64,000 nt of DNA from contig NZ_MAQX01000011.1 of the NCBI RefSeq assembly GCF_001682865.1, positions 248,614-312,613 on the forward strand. Direction: 5' to 3'. The notes under the pieces were generated by a model that saw only the letters and a program-made list of their open reading frames with translations, did no database searches and had not been told where the DNA came from. This document shows, piece after piece, positions 32,448 to 42,354 of the stretch. Position numbers and translations under genes: made by a program. Numbering within the stretch: position 1 is the first letter of the stretch; each line of letters opens with the position of its first letter. The stretch comes from Bacillus sp. FJAT-26390 (lineage in GTDB: Bacteria > Bacillota > Bacilli > Paenibacillales > Paenibacillaceae).

Positions 32448-33311
32448 ATGGAGAGTGCGGATCTGCGTGTCTTTCATATGGTTGCACGCGAGGGCTCCAT
32501 TACTAAAGCTGCTCTTAAGCTAGGCTATGTCCAGTCCAACGTTACCGCAAGAATTCGAAATCTTGAGTCTGAGCTTGGCACGGCACTATTTCTCCGCCAT
32601 AACCGGGGAATGACCCTTTCCTCAAGCGGCAAAACGCTGCTTGCATATGCCGACAAAATTATCGGCTTATTAGAGGAGGCAACGCAGGCGCTCACCTCTA
32701 CGGATGAACCGAACGGCCCGCTTACGATCGGCTCAACGCAAACGGCTGCAGCGGTCCGGCTGCCAACGCTGCTCGCCGACTATTATGGACAGCATCCCAA
32801 GGTGCAGCTGTCGCTGACCACTGGACATTCCCAAGCCTTAATGGATAAAGTGCTTCAATATGAGCTTGACGGCGCGTTTATCGGCTGCGAATGCGAGCAT
32901 CCGGACCTTAGCTCCTTTGCTGTATTTAATGAAGAACTCGTCATCGTGTCGCATATCTCCGTTAGAAGCATCGAAGAAGCGTTCGCTAAGCCTATCCTCG
33001 TCTATAGCATGGGCTGTTCCTACCGCGCCGTCCTAGAGAAATGGCTGCAAGCAAGCGGCTTAACAAATCCGACGATTATGGAATTTGGGACGCTTGAAGC
33101 GATCGTAGGCGGCGTATCCGCTGGGCTTGGCATCTCCTTGATGCCCAAAATCGTCGTTGTAAGACAAGAAGCAGAGGGCGCTATCCGAACGCATGCGATA
33201 CCCGAAACGATCAAGTACATGAAAACGGAGTTTATTACCCGCAAGGACTCTTTTGTAAGCAGCGCCTTGCATGCATTCATAGAAAAACTGCCGCGCGTAA
33301 GCAGCGAGTAA
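32448..33311 (+). CDS. LysR-family transcriptional regulator
   Basis: A 287-residue regulator with the N-terminal HTH 'VAREGSITKAALKLGYVQSNVTARIRNLESELGTALFLRHNRGMTLSSSG' and the usual effector-binding domain ('GPLTIGSTQTAAAVRLPTLLADYY'). The start at 32448 follows GGGGAGG; an in-frame start at 32394 lacks a ribosome site. It is divergent from the SDR/EamA operon, the usual arrangement for a LysR regulator and its target. The intergenic region contains an imperfect ATGAT...ATCAT dyad (about 32360-32391) that could be its site. Confidence 0.9.
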   Translation: MESADLRVFHMVAREGSITKAALKLGYVQSNVTARIRNLESELGTALFLRHNRGMTLSSSGKTLLAYADKIIGLLEEATQALTSTDEPNGPLTIGSTQTAAAVRLPTLLADYYGQHPKVQLSLTTGHSQALMDKVLQYELDGAFIGCECEHPDLSSFAVFNEELVIVSHISVRSIEEAFAKPILVYSMGCSYRAVLEKWLQASGLTNPTIMEFGTLEAIVGGVSAGLGISLMPKIVVVRQEAEGAIRTHAIPETIKYMKTEFITRKDSFVSSALHAFIEKLPRVSSE

Positions 33312-33315
33312 TGAA

Positions 33316-33357
33316 AAAACACCACGAAAAGCGACCTATCGCTCTCTCGTGGTGTTT
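33316..33357 (+). terminator. Terminator after the LysR gene
   Basis: AAACACCACGA...TCGTGGTGTTT with an inner AGCGA/TCGCT stem. Confidence 0.8.
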
Positions 33358-33477
33358 CTCGTTTTAGCCTAAAAATGTAGTTCAAATGTTTCAATTAACA
33401 GCCATTTGGTTATAAACAATTAACTAGAGACATATCATTTAATAGAATAGTAGTTTTCACTAAGGGAGGATTATGAA

Positions 33478-33702
33478 ATGGAATATATACTAAACAAATC
33501 ATTTAAAGATGAAGAGGTTTACTTTGACGGATCACATTATATCGGCTGTTCGTTCACGAACTGTACGATTCATATCTCTTCCCTTCGCTTCAATTATGAC
33601 CGGTGCACGTTCTCTGGCTCAAAATTCAAGCTAAACCGCAGTCTCCTATTGCTGCAAAATGTGTATTCGCTTCTGCCTTCCGCAGTAGCGGCAGCTAGGT
33701 AA
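33478..33702 (+). CDS. Small hypothetical protein, pentapeptide-like
   Basis: A 74-residue protein preceded by GGGAGG. The middle, 'YFDGSHYIGCSFTNCTIHISSLRFNYDRCTFSGSKFKL', has the alternating C/F/S pattern of short beta-helix or pentapeptide-like proteins. No membrane segment or signal is seen. It has its own terminator. Function not recognised. Confidence 0.55.
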   Translation: MEYILNKSFKDEEVYFDGSHYIGCSFTNCTIHISSLRFNYDRCTFSGSKFKLNRSLLLLQNVYSLLPSAVAAAR

Positions 33703-33724
33703 ATCCGTTATCCATCCTTAAATC

Positions 33725-33777
33725 AAAAACGTCCCCCAAACGAATCATGATGCTGATTCGTTTGGAGGGCGTTTTTT
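33725..33777. terminator. Strong bidirectional terminator
   Basis: A 22-base stem (AAAACGTCCCCCAAACGAATCA against TGATTCGTTTGGAGGGCGTTTT) with one mismatch, A-rich on the left and T-rich on the right, between convergent genes. Confidence 0.9.
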
Positions 33778-33797
33778 GTGCATGCTGCTGCTAAAGT

Positions 33798-34457
33798 TCA
33801 TGTTAAAAACAGTCCAAACACCTTTTTGCAGCTATTTTTTCGTCGCAGGTTAACGACATCGTCCGTCCCGATTTTATTCAGCTTCGCGAACAACGCTTCC
33901 ATGCCATGTTTCAGATTGTAGTCGATTTCTTCCTGATAGATCGGGATCAATGTGAAGAAATGCACGACTTTGTCTCTGGAAAGGCTCAAATTAAAAAACG
34001 CCGGTTTATCTTCCACTTCCGGAAGCGCGAGAAGCATGCCTGTAAACTTCACATCCGCGTGGTAAGGTTTCGCTGGATTACCGTTCGCAAGGGTATGTCC
34101 CATATAAAGCCATGTTTGAAACTCATGCGGAAATCTCGCCAATGTTTTCAACGCTCGAACGGGCCAGTAATAACGCTCATCCTCAAAATCCTCGTTTGAA
34201 ATCTTCCAAGTAGGCGGCAGGCAGATCATCAGCTCGGAATAGCGGTATTCCTCCGCCCCTTCCGGAACGGTCATCGGCAATTCACTCATTCCATACGTAA
34301 CCAATGTATAATAATTCCGCTTCGGGGTTGGACCCGCAACGATAATATCGATGGCTGTACTATCTGAAATGATTTCACGAAATACGCCTGCGATTGGGCC
34401 AATATATTTTTCAACATGGTTATAGATTTTCTCGTAATTTTCTGCTGAACGAACCAT
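33798..34457 (-). CDS. Suppressor-of-fused (SUFU) domain protein
   Basis: A protein of about 219 residues with the bacterial SUFU-domain pattern: 'YNHVEKYIGPIAGVFREI', 'IDIIVAGPTPKRNYYTLVTYGMSELPM', 'YRYSELMICLPPTWKI', 'YWPVRALKTLARFPHEFQTWLYMGHTLANGNPAKPY' and 'FFTLIPIYQEEIDYNLKHGMEAL'. The preferred start 34457 follows TGGAGGT; in-frame starts at 34520 and 34688 would add 21 or 77 residues not typical of the family. Bacterial SUFU-domain proteins are often linked to toxin immunity, but no toxin gene adjoins it here. Alone between terminator and a divergent membrane-protein gene. Confidence 0.8.
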   Translation of the reverse strand: MVRSAENYEKIYNHVEKYIGPIAGVFREIISDSTAIDIIVAGPTPKRNYYTLVTYGMSELPMTVPEGAEEYRYSELMICLPPTWKISNEDFEDERYYWPVRALKTLARFPHEFQTWLYMGHTLANGNPAKPYHADVKFTGMLLALPEVEDKPAFFNLSLSRDKVVHFFTLIPIYQEEIDYNLKHGMEALFAKLNKIGTDDVVNLRRKNSCKKVFGLFLT

Positions 34458-34730
34458 AAATAAAACTACCTCCATCTGCTTTATCCTACATGTATCATAT
34501 TTTTCGACAAAATTCTTCATTTTCCTTCCTTTAACCCCAATAATTCCAAAAAAACTTTTTTTATCGGAGGAATAGGATTCATGGAGCCATGCTTCTATTC
34601 CGTCTCTGGTCTGATCGTTATCACGACCAATGTCTAAACCAAGAGGTAGACTGGAGGATGTTTTTCCCATCTTACTCTCCCCATACAATGATTACATCAA
34701 GCCGAATATGGAAAATAAGGAGAAGATACC

Positions 34731-35633
34731 ATGTCTATGGAGAGAAAGAGGAGGACCATTGAAAAGCCGAAGCCATCAGTTGCCTTTTTTGAAGGGGAAA
34801 AAGGGCTCGTCCTTACCGGGCTGCTCGGCTTCCTGCTTGCAGGGATTTGTGCCGTATGGGTATTGCTTTACGGAGCGCCTGTCGCACCAAATGGGAACGC
34901 ATCACATGCATTTTCCTTTAATGCAGCACTTGGAATCTTTTTGCTGTCGACGGCGGCGATCGTTCCTTTTTCCGCTATGGGATCAAGAAGCAGAGCTTTC
35001 TTCAGATGGTCGTTTATCCTGCTTGCGCTATATTCCTATTTTGCCGAAACGGTGCAAAATTTCCGCGGCGCCAACCCGAGGTTTGTAAATGGCGGCTCGT
35101 CCTTTGACGTTGCAGTCGGTTCCATTTTCACCTTCGTCGCATTGTTGCTCATCTTGTTTTATCTGTTCCTTGCCATTCATTTTTTCCGCAGAAAAGCTTA
35201 TTTGCTCAGACCAGGGCTGGTCACCGGCATACGTTACGCTATGATCGCAACCCTGTTCTCGTTTGCTGCAGGCATCTGGATTTCCATCAATCAAGGCCGC
35301 GTTGTTGGTGCCGAGGGAAATATTATTGTGCTGCACGGCCTTGGATTCCACGCGCTTCAAGCCGTACCCGTTGTCGCTTGGCTCACTGAGCGAACTTCAT
35401 TTACGGCAAGGGCTCGCAGCTTATGGATTCATTTTACGGGGATTACTTTCTTGCTCGGTTTAATCGTAATTGGCTGGCAGACGTATCTTGGCCGCAGCAT
35501 CATCGATTGGTCGCCGCTTTCGCTTCTCGTGTGTGCATGCTTCCTGCTCTCAATAGCAGCGGGAGGGTATGTTCTATATAAAATGATCATAAATACGACT
35601 TCCGATCAAAAGGCCGTACTCCGCAATCTTTAA
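34731..35633 (+). CDS. Polytopic membrane protein of unknown function
   Basis: A 300-residue protein with a basic N-terminal tail (MSMERKRRTIEKPKP) and about eight hydrophobic helices, for example 'GLLGFLLAGICAVWVLLYGA', 'ALGIFLLSTAAIVPFSAM' and 'VAVGSIFTFVALLLILFYLFLAIHFF'. The conserved-looking 'VLHGLGFHALQAVPVVAWL' has two histidines near the membrane face. The family was not recognised. It has a good ribosome site (AAGGAGA) and a terminator behind it. Confidence 0.7.
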   Translation: MSMERKRRTIEKPKPSVAFFEGEKGLVLTGLLGFLLAGICAVWVLLYGAPVAPNGNASHAFSFNAALGIFLLSTAAIVPFSAMGSRSRAFFRWSFILLALYSYFAETVQNFRGANPRFVNGGSSFDVAVGSIFTFVALLLILFYLFLAIHFFRRKAYLLRPGLVTGIRYAMIATLFSFAAGIWISINQGRVVGAEGNIIVLHGLGFHALQAVPVVAWLTERTSFTARARSLWIHFTGITFLLGLIVIGWQTYLGRSIIDWSPLSLLVCACFLLSIAAGGYVLYKMIINTTSDQKAVLRNL

Positions 35634-35689
35634 AGGCACCAGGATTGCCGCATATTCAGTTGCCGCTGATAATAGAAGCCAAATCATCC

Positions 35690-35723
35690 AAAGGTTCATC
35701 TTCATTGTTGAAGATGAGCCTTT
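35690..35723 (+). terminator. Terminator after the membrane-protein gene
   Basis: AAAGGTTCATCTTC-attgtt-GAAGATGAGCCTTTT, one mismatch, T-rich end. Confidence 0.8.
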
Positions 35724-35838
35724 TGTTATATAATAACAAATGGAGTTAGAACATAAATTCTAAAGCATTTAGCGATACATAAACACGTCTGGTGACTATC
35801 ACCATCCACTCTCATACATAGACGCAAGGGGAAATTCA

Positions 35839-38487
35839 ATGAATTGGATTCGCGAAATCGCACAAAAGCTGCAACTCATTAAACTTTTATCGATCCTTTA
35901 TCGTGCTAAGCTGCTCCGAATCCTGCTCCCGTTCGCGATCATCGCGCTTGTTTACTGGGAAGGACAGAAGGAGTTCCGTACGATCGATTGGGGAATAACG
36001 CTGCGTCATCTTCACCATGTTCATCCGCGAACGATTATTTTGATGCTGAGTTTTTCTCTCCTAGCTGTATCCGTGATGAGTGCTTATGATTTTTTAATAC
36101 GCAAGCATTTTCATTTTTCCACGGGTAAATGGGATACGTTTCGTTATGGCTGGATTGCGAACACCTCCAACAATCTCATTGGTTTCGCAGGCTTAACAGG
36201 AGCTGGACTGCGAACGATCCTATACCGCAACCGTGATATTCCAATCACAAGCATCGCGGCTTCGGTTGCTTTCCTCTCCACGATTACGTTTACCGGACTA
36301 TCCCTAATGGCATGGCTTGGCATCATTGGCATTTTTCCGATCAAAGCTATGACTGAAGAACATCATTGGCTCATTTACGCCGTGTGGGCAACAGCCCTTT
36401 ATTTGCCGCTTTTCATTTTGCTGCAGCGTACGTCGCTGTTCTCCAAATGGATTAATCGGAATCGAGGGCAGCTTAATTGGCGCATCATGAGCGCTTCAAT
36501 CGGGGCTTCCTTCTTGGAGTGGTTTTTTGCCGGCATGACTTTTTGGCTTATTGGGGCGATGTTCCTTCCGGATCTCACCTTTACGAATGCACTAGGCATC
36601 TATACCGTTGCCGCTATTGCCGGCATTATCAGCATGGCGCCCGGAGGCATCGGAGGTTTTGATTTAACGGCGATACTTGGTTTGCAGCTGCTCGGATTTC
36701 CTCCTGACAAGTGCGCTGTCGTACTCGTATTGTTCAGGGTTCTGTACTATATCGTGCCATGGCTGATCGGCCTTATGATGGCTGCTTTCGAATTTCCGAT
36801 CAACCTTAAACGCAATGAGCAATCTGACGGCGGCATCATGGACCGTGCCTTGAATTTATGGCAGAAGGTTTGGCGCTGGCCTGGCCAGTTCGGATTTGTT
36901 GGCGAAATTGGCGCTTGGTCGCTGGGCAAGCTTGTATTCGCAAGCGGGGTCATTTTGCTGTTATCCGCCGCAACGCCCGGCATGCTGTACCGTCTGCGAT
37001 ACACGGAAGAGCTGCTGTCGCTCCCTATTATGCGAATATCCCACCAGCTCAGCGTTATTATCGGCATCCTTCTGATCGTGCTCTCACGCGGAATTTCGTT
37101 AAGGGTAAGACGCGCTTATTATTGGACGCTCTTGCTGCTTTGCGCAGGCTCCGTTTTCACCTTAGCCAAAGCCTTCGATTACGAGGAGGCCATATTCCTG
37201 CTCATTGTGGCGCTGCTGCTATGGGTTTCAAGGCACCGCTTTTACCGTATTGCAGTGCCCCTTGGCAAATATAATGCGGCTGGCTGGGGATTGGTTACGC
37301 TTCTTATCGTCTACGGGTATTACCTCGTCGGCTCCCATATTCATCCGGCATTCCTTAGGCATCTTCCGAAGAGAGCCCACGCCGATTGGCTGTTAGAGCC
37401 GACTCAGCATACGATCGTCGCGGTATTTGGTCTCTTGATTGCTTGGCTCATTCTGTCGCTGCTTTATCTATTTCGGCCAAAACCGTTATCGATTGACGGC
37501 GCCACTCCAGATGAGCAAGCAAAGCTGCAAGCCTTTTTAGAGCATGAGCAGGGAAACCTCCTGACGCATATGCTTTTTACCGGGGACAAAAGCTTCTTCT
37601 GGGCTATGGATGATCGCATATTAATTCCTTATGCCAAAATTAGAAACAAGCTGGTCGTGCTAGGCGATCCCTTAGGTCCTAAAAGCTTGATCAGCGGAGC
37701 TATTCAGCAGTTCCAGCAATTCTCGGACCAATTTGCGTTAGAGGTCGTATTTTACCAGGCTTCACCCGATTATTTGCCATTCTATCATGAGAACGGCTAC
37801 CGTTTTTTCAAGCTTGGCGAGGAAGCTTTGGTTCATTTGGAAAGCTTTACGCTTGTCGGCAAACAAAATGCAAGCTTGCGTACGGTTAAAAACCGTTTTG
37901 AACGCGAAGGCTTCCATTTCGAGATTGCTCAGCCTCCGCATGATCATGCATTAATGGAGAGGCTAGCCTTTATTTCAAACCAGTGGCTGGGTGGGAAAGC
38001 TGAAAAGGGCTACTCGCTTGGCTGGTTCGAGGAAAGCTATTTGCAAAAAGCGCCTGTAGCGCTGCTCCGGAATCCCGACAATGATGTCGTAGCTTTCGCT
38101 TCGATCGCACCGGGCTATGACGGCGCTTCGATATCCGTCGATCTAATGCGGTATTTGAAAGCTACGCCTAATGGAACGATGGATCAGCTCTTCATTTGTT
38201 TATTGGAGTGGGCCAAGGCGCAGGGCTACGCCCGCTTTAACCTAGGCATGGCTCCTCTCTCAAGCGTCGGCCAAAGCCAATCCGCTATCAAGGAAGAGAA
38301 GCTCGCCCGCATCCTATTTCAATATGGGGGAAGCTGGTATGGTTTTGTCGGTCTTAGGCGGTATAAGGAGAAATTTTCGCCGAATTGGGAGCCTCGCTAC
38401 CTCGCTTATCCAGCCTCGGTATCGCTTCCGTTACTGCTGATCGAGCTGGTCCGTTTAATTGCAAGAAAACCAAGCAAACACAAATAA
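35839..38487 (+). CDS. mprF: MprF: lysylphosphatidylglycerol synthase/flippase
   Basis: An 882-residue membrane protein. The N-terminal two thirds hold about 14 helices, including the flippase domain ('APGGIGGFDLTAILGLQLLGF' is characteristic). From about residue 545 a cytosolic aminoacyl-transferase domain follows ('LLTHMLFTGDKSFFWAMDDRILIPYAKIRNKLVVLGDPLGP', 'FALEVVFYQASPDYLPFYHENGYRFFKLGEEA', 'YSLGWFEESYLQKAPVALLRN'). It transfers lysine, or another amino acid, from tRNA to phosphatidylglycerol and flips the product outward, lowering the surface charge and giving resistance to cationic peptides. Length and motifs match full-length MprF. It is monocistronic, with a shared terminator behind it. 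Confidence 0.96.
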   Translation: MNWIREIAQKLQLIKLLSILYRAKLLRILLPFAIIALVYWEGQKEFRTIDWGITLRHLHHVHPRTIILMLSFSLLAVSVMSAYDFLIRKHFHFSTGKWDTFRYGWIANTSNNLIGFAGLTGAGLRTILYRNRDIPITSIAASVAFLSTITFTGLSLMAWLGIIGIFPIKAMTEEHHWLIYAVWATALYLPLFILLQRTSLFSKWINRNRGQLNWRIMSASIGASFLEWFFAGMTFWLIGAMFLPDLTFTNALGIYTVAAIAGIISMAPGGIGGFDLTAILGLQLLGFPPDKCAVVLVLFRVLYYIVPWLIGLMMAAFEFPINLKRNEQSDGGIMDRALNLWQKVWRWPGQFGFVGEIGAWSLGKLVFASGVILLLSAATPGMLYRLRYTEELLSLPIMRISHQLSVIIGILLIVLSRGISLRVRRAYYWTLLLLCAGSVFTLAKAFDYEEAIFLLIVALLLWVSRHRFYRIAVPLGKYNAAGWGLVTLLIVYGYYLVGSHIHPAFLRHLPKRAHADWLLEPTQHTIVAVFGLLIAWLILSLLYLFRPKPLSIDGATPDEQAKLQAFLEHEQGNLLTHMLFTGDKSFFWAMDDRILIPYAKIRNKLVVLGDPLGPKSLISGAIQQFQQFSDQFALEVVFYQASPDYLPFYHENGYRFFKLGEEALVHLESFTLVGKQNASLRTVKNRFEREGFHFEIAQPPHDHALMERLAFISNQWLGGKAEKGYSLGWFEESYLQKAPVALLRNPDNDVVAFASIAPGYDGASISVDLMRYLKATPNGTMDQLFICLLEWAKAQGYARFNLGMAPLSSVGQSQSAIKEEKLARILFQYGGSWYGFVGLRRYKEKFSPNWEPRYLAYPASVSLPLLLIELVRLIARKPSKHK

Positions 38488-38529
38488 AAGCCAAGCCCAT
38501 GTTTTCGATCATGGGCTTGGCTTTTATCT
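38484..38529. terminator. Bidirectional terminator
   Basis: An 18-base perfect stem (ATAAAAGCCAAGCCCATG and complement) around an 8-base loop, including the stop codon of mprF. A-rich on the left, T-rich on the right, between convergent genes. Confidence 0.9.
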
Positions 38530-38543
38530 ATTTGATCAACTGC

Positions 38544-39335
38544 TTAATTGATGCTGCCTACAAGCTTCATTACGGCATCCCTTGTGAGCTTGTTGCCGCC
38601 TGCAGCAATAAGATTAACGGTCGCATGCGCTAGCGTAAGCGGGATTTTACAGAAATCCAAAGCGGGTCCGCCCTTCAAATCTACGATGTAAGAATCAGCG
38701 AGCTTTAGGTTGCGCCGCGTGTACTTGATCATTTCCTTCGTGCCCCAGCCATCCGGAAAAAAGTCTACGCCGCGTTCCAAATCTTCTTTGCGATTGCGCA
38801 AAATATTAACAGCCTGCAAACCTCTGCCGAAGGCAACCGCTTTCTCTTGGTCTGATTTTGTGCCGTCGTACCAGAACCAAATTTCAGATAACATTTCCCC
38901 TACCATGCCTGCTACGCTATACGTATAACCGTCCAAATCCTCTTCCGTCCGGATGTTCCAGCTTACATGAACCCATTCAGCCATCTGCTTGGCCATTTTT
39001 GAAGTGTTGCGATATACGACCTCGGTTACAGTGGGGGGACATAATAGAGCCCATTCATGAATTCGCATCGTCACGTCGGGCAGCACGCCACGATAGGGGG
39101 ACAACAGCTTTTGGGATTCATTAACGACATCTTTGGACTCGAATGCATCATGAATGCCATTCAATAGCTCTACTTTCACATCGTCCTCAAGCGTCTCATG
39201 GTCCTCAATTTCGTCAATCGCACGCATGCACAAATAGGCAGCTGCAACTGCTTCTTTTAATCCTTCTTTTAAACGATTAATGGGAATATAAAAAGTACGG
39301 CTTGTTTTCTTCAACATGATCATAGCATCATTCAA
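38544..39335 (-). CDS. Squalene/phytoene synthase family protein
   Basis: About 263 residues. Likely TTG start at 39335, eight bases after GAAGGAGT; ATG codons further in (MIMLKK) are alternatives. The first Asp-rich motif is 'AYLCMRAIDEIEDHE', the second region 'RGLQAVNILRNRKEDLERGVDFFPDGW'. In head-to-head prenyl synthases the second motif is normally DxxED; here the first Asp is replaced by Asn while Glu-Asp remain. It would join two prenyl diphosphates or act as a prenyl phosphatase like B. subtilis YisP. No other carotenoid or hopanoid gene is nearby. Confidence 0.85.
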   Translation of the reverse strand: MNDAMIMLKKTSRTFYIPINRLKEGLKEAVAAAYLCMRAIDEIEDHETLEDDVKVELLNGIHDAFESKDVVNESQKLLSPYRGVLPDVTMRIHEWALLCPPTVTEVVYRNTSKMAKQMAEWVHVSWNIRTEEDLDGYTYSVAGMVGEMLSEIWFWYDGTKSDQEKAVAFGRGLQAVNILRNRKEDLERGVDFFPDGWGTKEMIKYTRRNLKLADSYIVDLKGGPALDFCKIPLTLAHATVNLIAAGGNKLTRDAVMKLVGSIN

Positions 39336-39407
39336 AATAAAAACTCCTTCATTATGGCAGCTTTGCTTTTGGCTTGTTTTAATCGTTACTATTATAATAC
39401 CATACAT

Positions 39408-39787
39408 GGATTTAGATGTGCACCGTTACTGCGATTTCCTGCCGCCAGCCGCCTCTTGTCTGGGAGCATCTGTAACCTCAGCTTTAATCTAGGAGGCATT
39501 TCCGATCGATGATTTATATTTTGCCTTTAATCCGAAGGATTATGTATCAAATTTTCCCAGTTTTTTAGAACCCAAAATAGCCAATATCGCAAAAACAAAT
39601 CTATAAACTAGTCTTATTGCACCGAGGTAATCAATGGAACCAAAAGAAACCGTCCTTCAATAGAAAGCGATGCGTCCGGAACTAGCTGATAACCTTTTGG
39701 TTACTAACTCACCTTAAGATAACTACTTTTCCTCCCTTCGTCTATCGATTATACTCAGAACAATGCTGTTTACTTGAGGGGGATAAC
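39408..39787. other. Intergenic region with decayed palindrome and possible operator
   Basis: About 380 bases without a convincing gene. It holds a decayed copy of the CTAGAAACTAG-type palindrome (about 39598-39617), a perfect TAACC-N4-GGTTA inverted repeat (39690-39703) upstream of the DUF1349-like gene, and a possible 19-codon frame at 39509-39568 with an AGGAGG before it. Confidence 0.45.
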
Positions 39788-40393
39788 ATGATGCAAGACT
39801 TTGCATTAATAGGAACGGACGTAGGAAACCCGGCTAGACAGGGATCGACGAAGAAGTATCCAGATGGGTATCTAGTGACGGCTGGCGGCACAGATATTTG
39901 GGGAACGTCCGACCAATTTCATTTTGCATATACAACCCATACAGGCGATTTTGATTTTACGGTCCGTTTGGAGTCACTGAGCAGTGCGGACTTATATACG
40001 AAAGCTGGGATTATGGCACGCGAGACTTTGGATGCCGGCAGCCCTCATATTTACCATATGGTATTTCCCGATAACAGCGCCAGAAATAAGAACAACGGCG
40101 GATATGAGCTTCAGTTCCGCGTAAAACCAGACGGTGACAGCGCAGCGGTCTATCCTTCCGATTACACATCAGAAACACCGGAGTTTCCCGTGTTTTTTCC
40201 CGAGACATGGATTAGGCTGAAGCGTACGGGAAACAACTTTGAAGCCTTTGGCCGTGCGGGTGAGGAACAATGGAAGTTGTTTGCCTCGCAGCATTTGGAG
40301 CTTAACGCTTCGCTTGAGCTAGGTTTGGCCGTTACGGCTCATCATCCAGACGAAACCGTCCTAGCCTTTTTTAAAGATCTACATATGGAGTAG
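39788..40393 (+). CDS. DUF1349-like concanavalin-fold protein
   Basis: A 201-residue soluble protein with the pattern of DUF1349: 'YLVTAGGTDIWGTSDQFHFAYTTHTGDFDFTVRLESLSSADLYTKAGIMARETLDAGSPHIYHMV', then 'WIRLKRTGNNFEAFGRAGEEQWKLF' and 'LELGLAVTAHHPDETVLAFFKDL'. This is the jelly-roll fold found in many glycan-related proteins. No signal peptide is present, so it is probably cytosolic. Function unknown. GAGGGGGAT gives a good ribosome site. A short perfect inverted repeat 85 bases upstream may be an operator. Confidence 0.75.
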   Translation: MMQDFALIGTDVGNPARQGSTKKYPDGYLVTAGGTDIWGTSDQFHFAYTTHTGDFDFTVRLESLSSADLYTKAGIMARETLDAGSPHIYHMVFPDNSARNKNNGGYELQFRVKPDGDSAAVYPSDYTSETPEFPVFFPETWIRLKRTGNNFEAFGRAGEEQWKLFASQHLELNASLELGLAVTAHHPDETVLAFFKDLHME

Positions 40394-40495
40394 CGCTTAG
40401 CTTCTGATTAGCCAATGCCGTTCTGATCCGCAAATCAAAAAAACTTGATCTATGCTGGCATGGTCTTACCTCCGCCAAGCAGAAAAATGAAAAAG

Positions 40496-40775
40496 CTAAG
40501 AAGCCGGCGCGTACCGGCATTCAATCGGTGCGCGTTGGTTTCGTTTGGCTTAAAACCGCTGGTATTCATAGAAATAAATGTAATCATCGAAGGCTTGATG
40601 AATGTCTTCTTCTGAGTTGCGCTGATGAAAGCACAACTTCACTGACTGGTTGTCATTTGCTCTATCGTATCCAGCACGAGCTGTGAGTCATTCGCGTCTC
40701 GCTTCGGTTGCGTGGTTCGCCATTTGTAATGGCTGGATCTTGGGCATTCCTGCAATCGCCTTTTTAACCGTAAAA
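40496..40775 (-). pseudogene. Remnant of an IS3-family transposase
   Basis: Reading the - strand gives 'KRDANDSQLVLDTIEQM', a stop, then 'EEDIHQAFDDYIYFYEYQRF', a stop, and 'AKRNQRAPIECRYAPAS'. These match the last part of IS3/IS150-type transposases (…DDYI.FYN..R…SPVE.R). At least two in-frame stops and loss of the 5' part show it is dead. It lies in an otherwise gene-free 600-base gap before the DUF4157 gene. No clear terminal inverted repeats were identified. This is the only sign of a mobile element in the window. Confidence 0.7.
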
Positions 40776-40999
40776 TATCTCCTCCACGTGTCACTCCTAC
40801 CGCCATGATAACATGACGTTATTTTTGAGTGTCCTACATAAAGGGGATAAGTTCACAGGACTGTATGCGCCCTTCGCTTGCCCGATTAAGGCAAGCGGCT
40901 GCAAAACCATATCGCATGGTTCAGTATTCAGGACAGGTCAGGGCCCATCGTTCCAGACTGCCGCACTAAGCGCAATAACAGCATCCGGCCGCCGAAGCA

Positions 41000-42238
<1,239 letters not shown>

Positions 42239-42304
42239 CAGCTTTCTAATAAATGGAATAATAAATTCATAGTATCATATACGGATAATTCCATAAAGCG
42301 CAAA

Positions 42305-42330
42305 AAAACACGCCAAATCCGGCGTGTTCC
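42305..42330 (-). terminator. Terminator after the sugar-binding lipoprotein gene
   Basis: AACACGCC-aaatcc-GGCGTGTT with seven A's on the left, a T-run for the leftward transcript. Confidence 0.85.
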
Positions 42331-42354
42331 TTGCGGTTCGTTTTGACTATTCCA

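Noticed and set aside
34458..34688. 77-residue N-terminal extension of the SUFU-domain protein
   Set aside because: TGGAGGT fits the start at 34457 and the family normally begins there. The extension could still be real, so it was not treated as a separate gene.
39509..39568. A 19-codon frame after AGGAGG in the gap before the DUF1349-like gene
   Set aside because: Spacing to the ATG is 12 bases and the peptide is not recognisable; kept only as a note.
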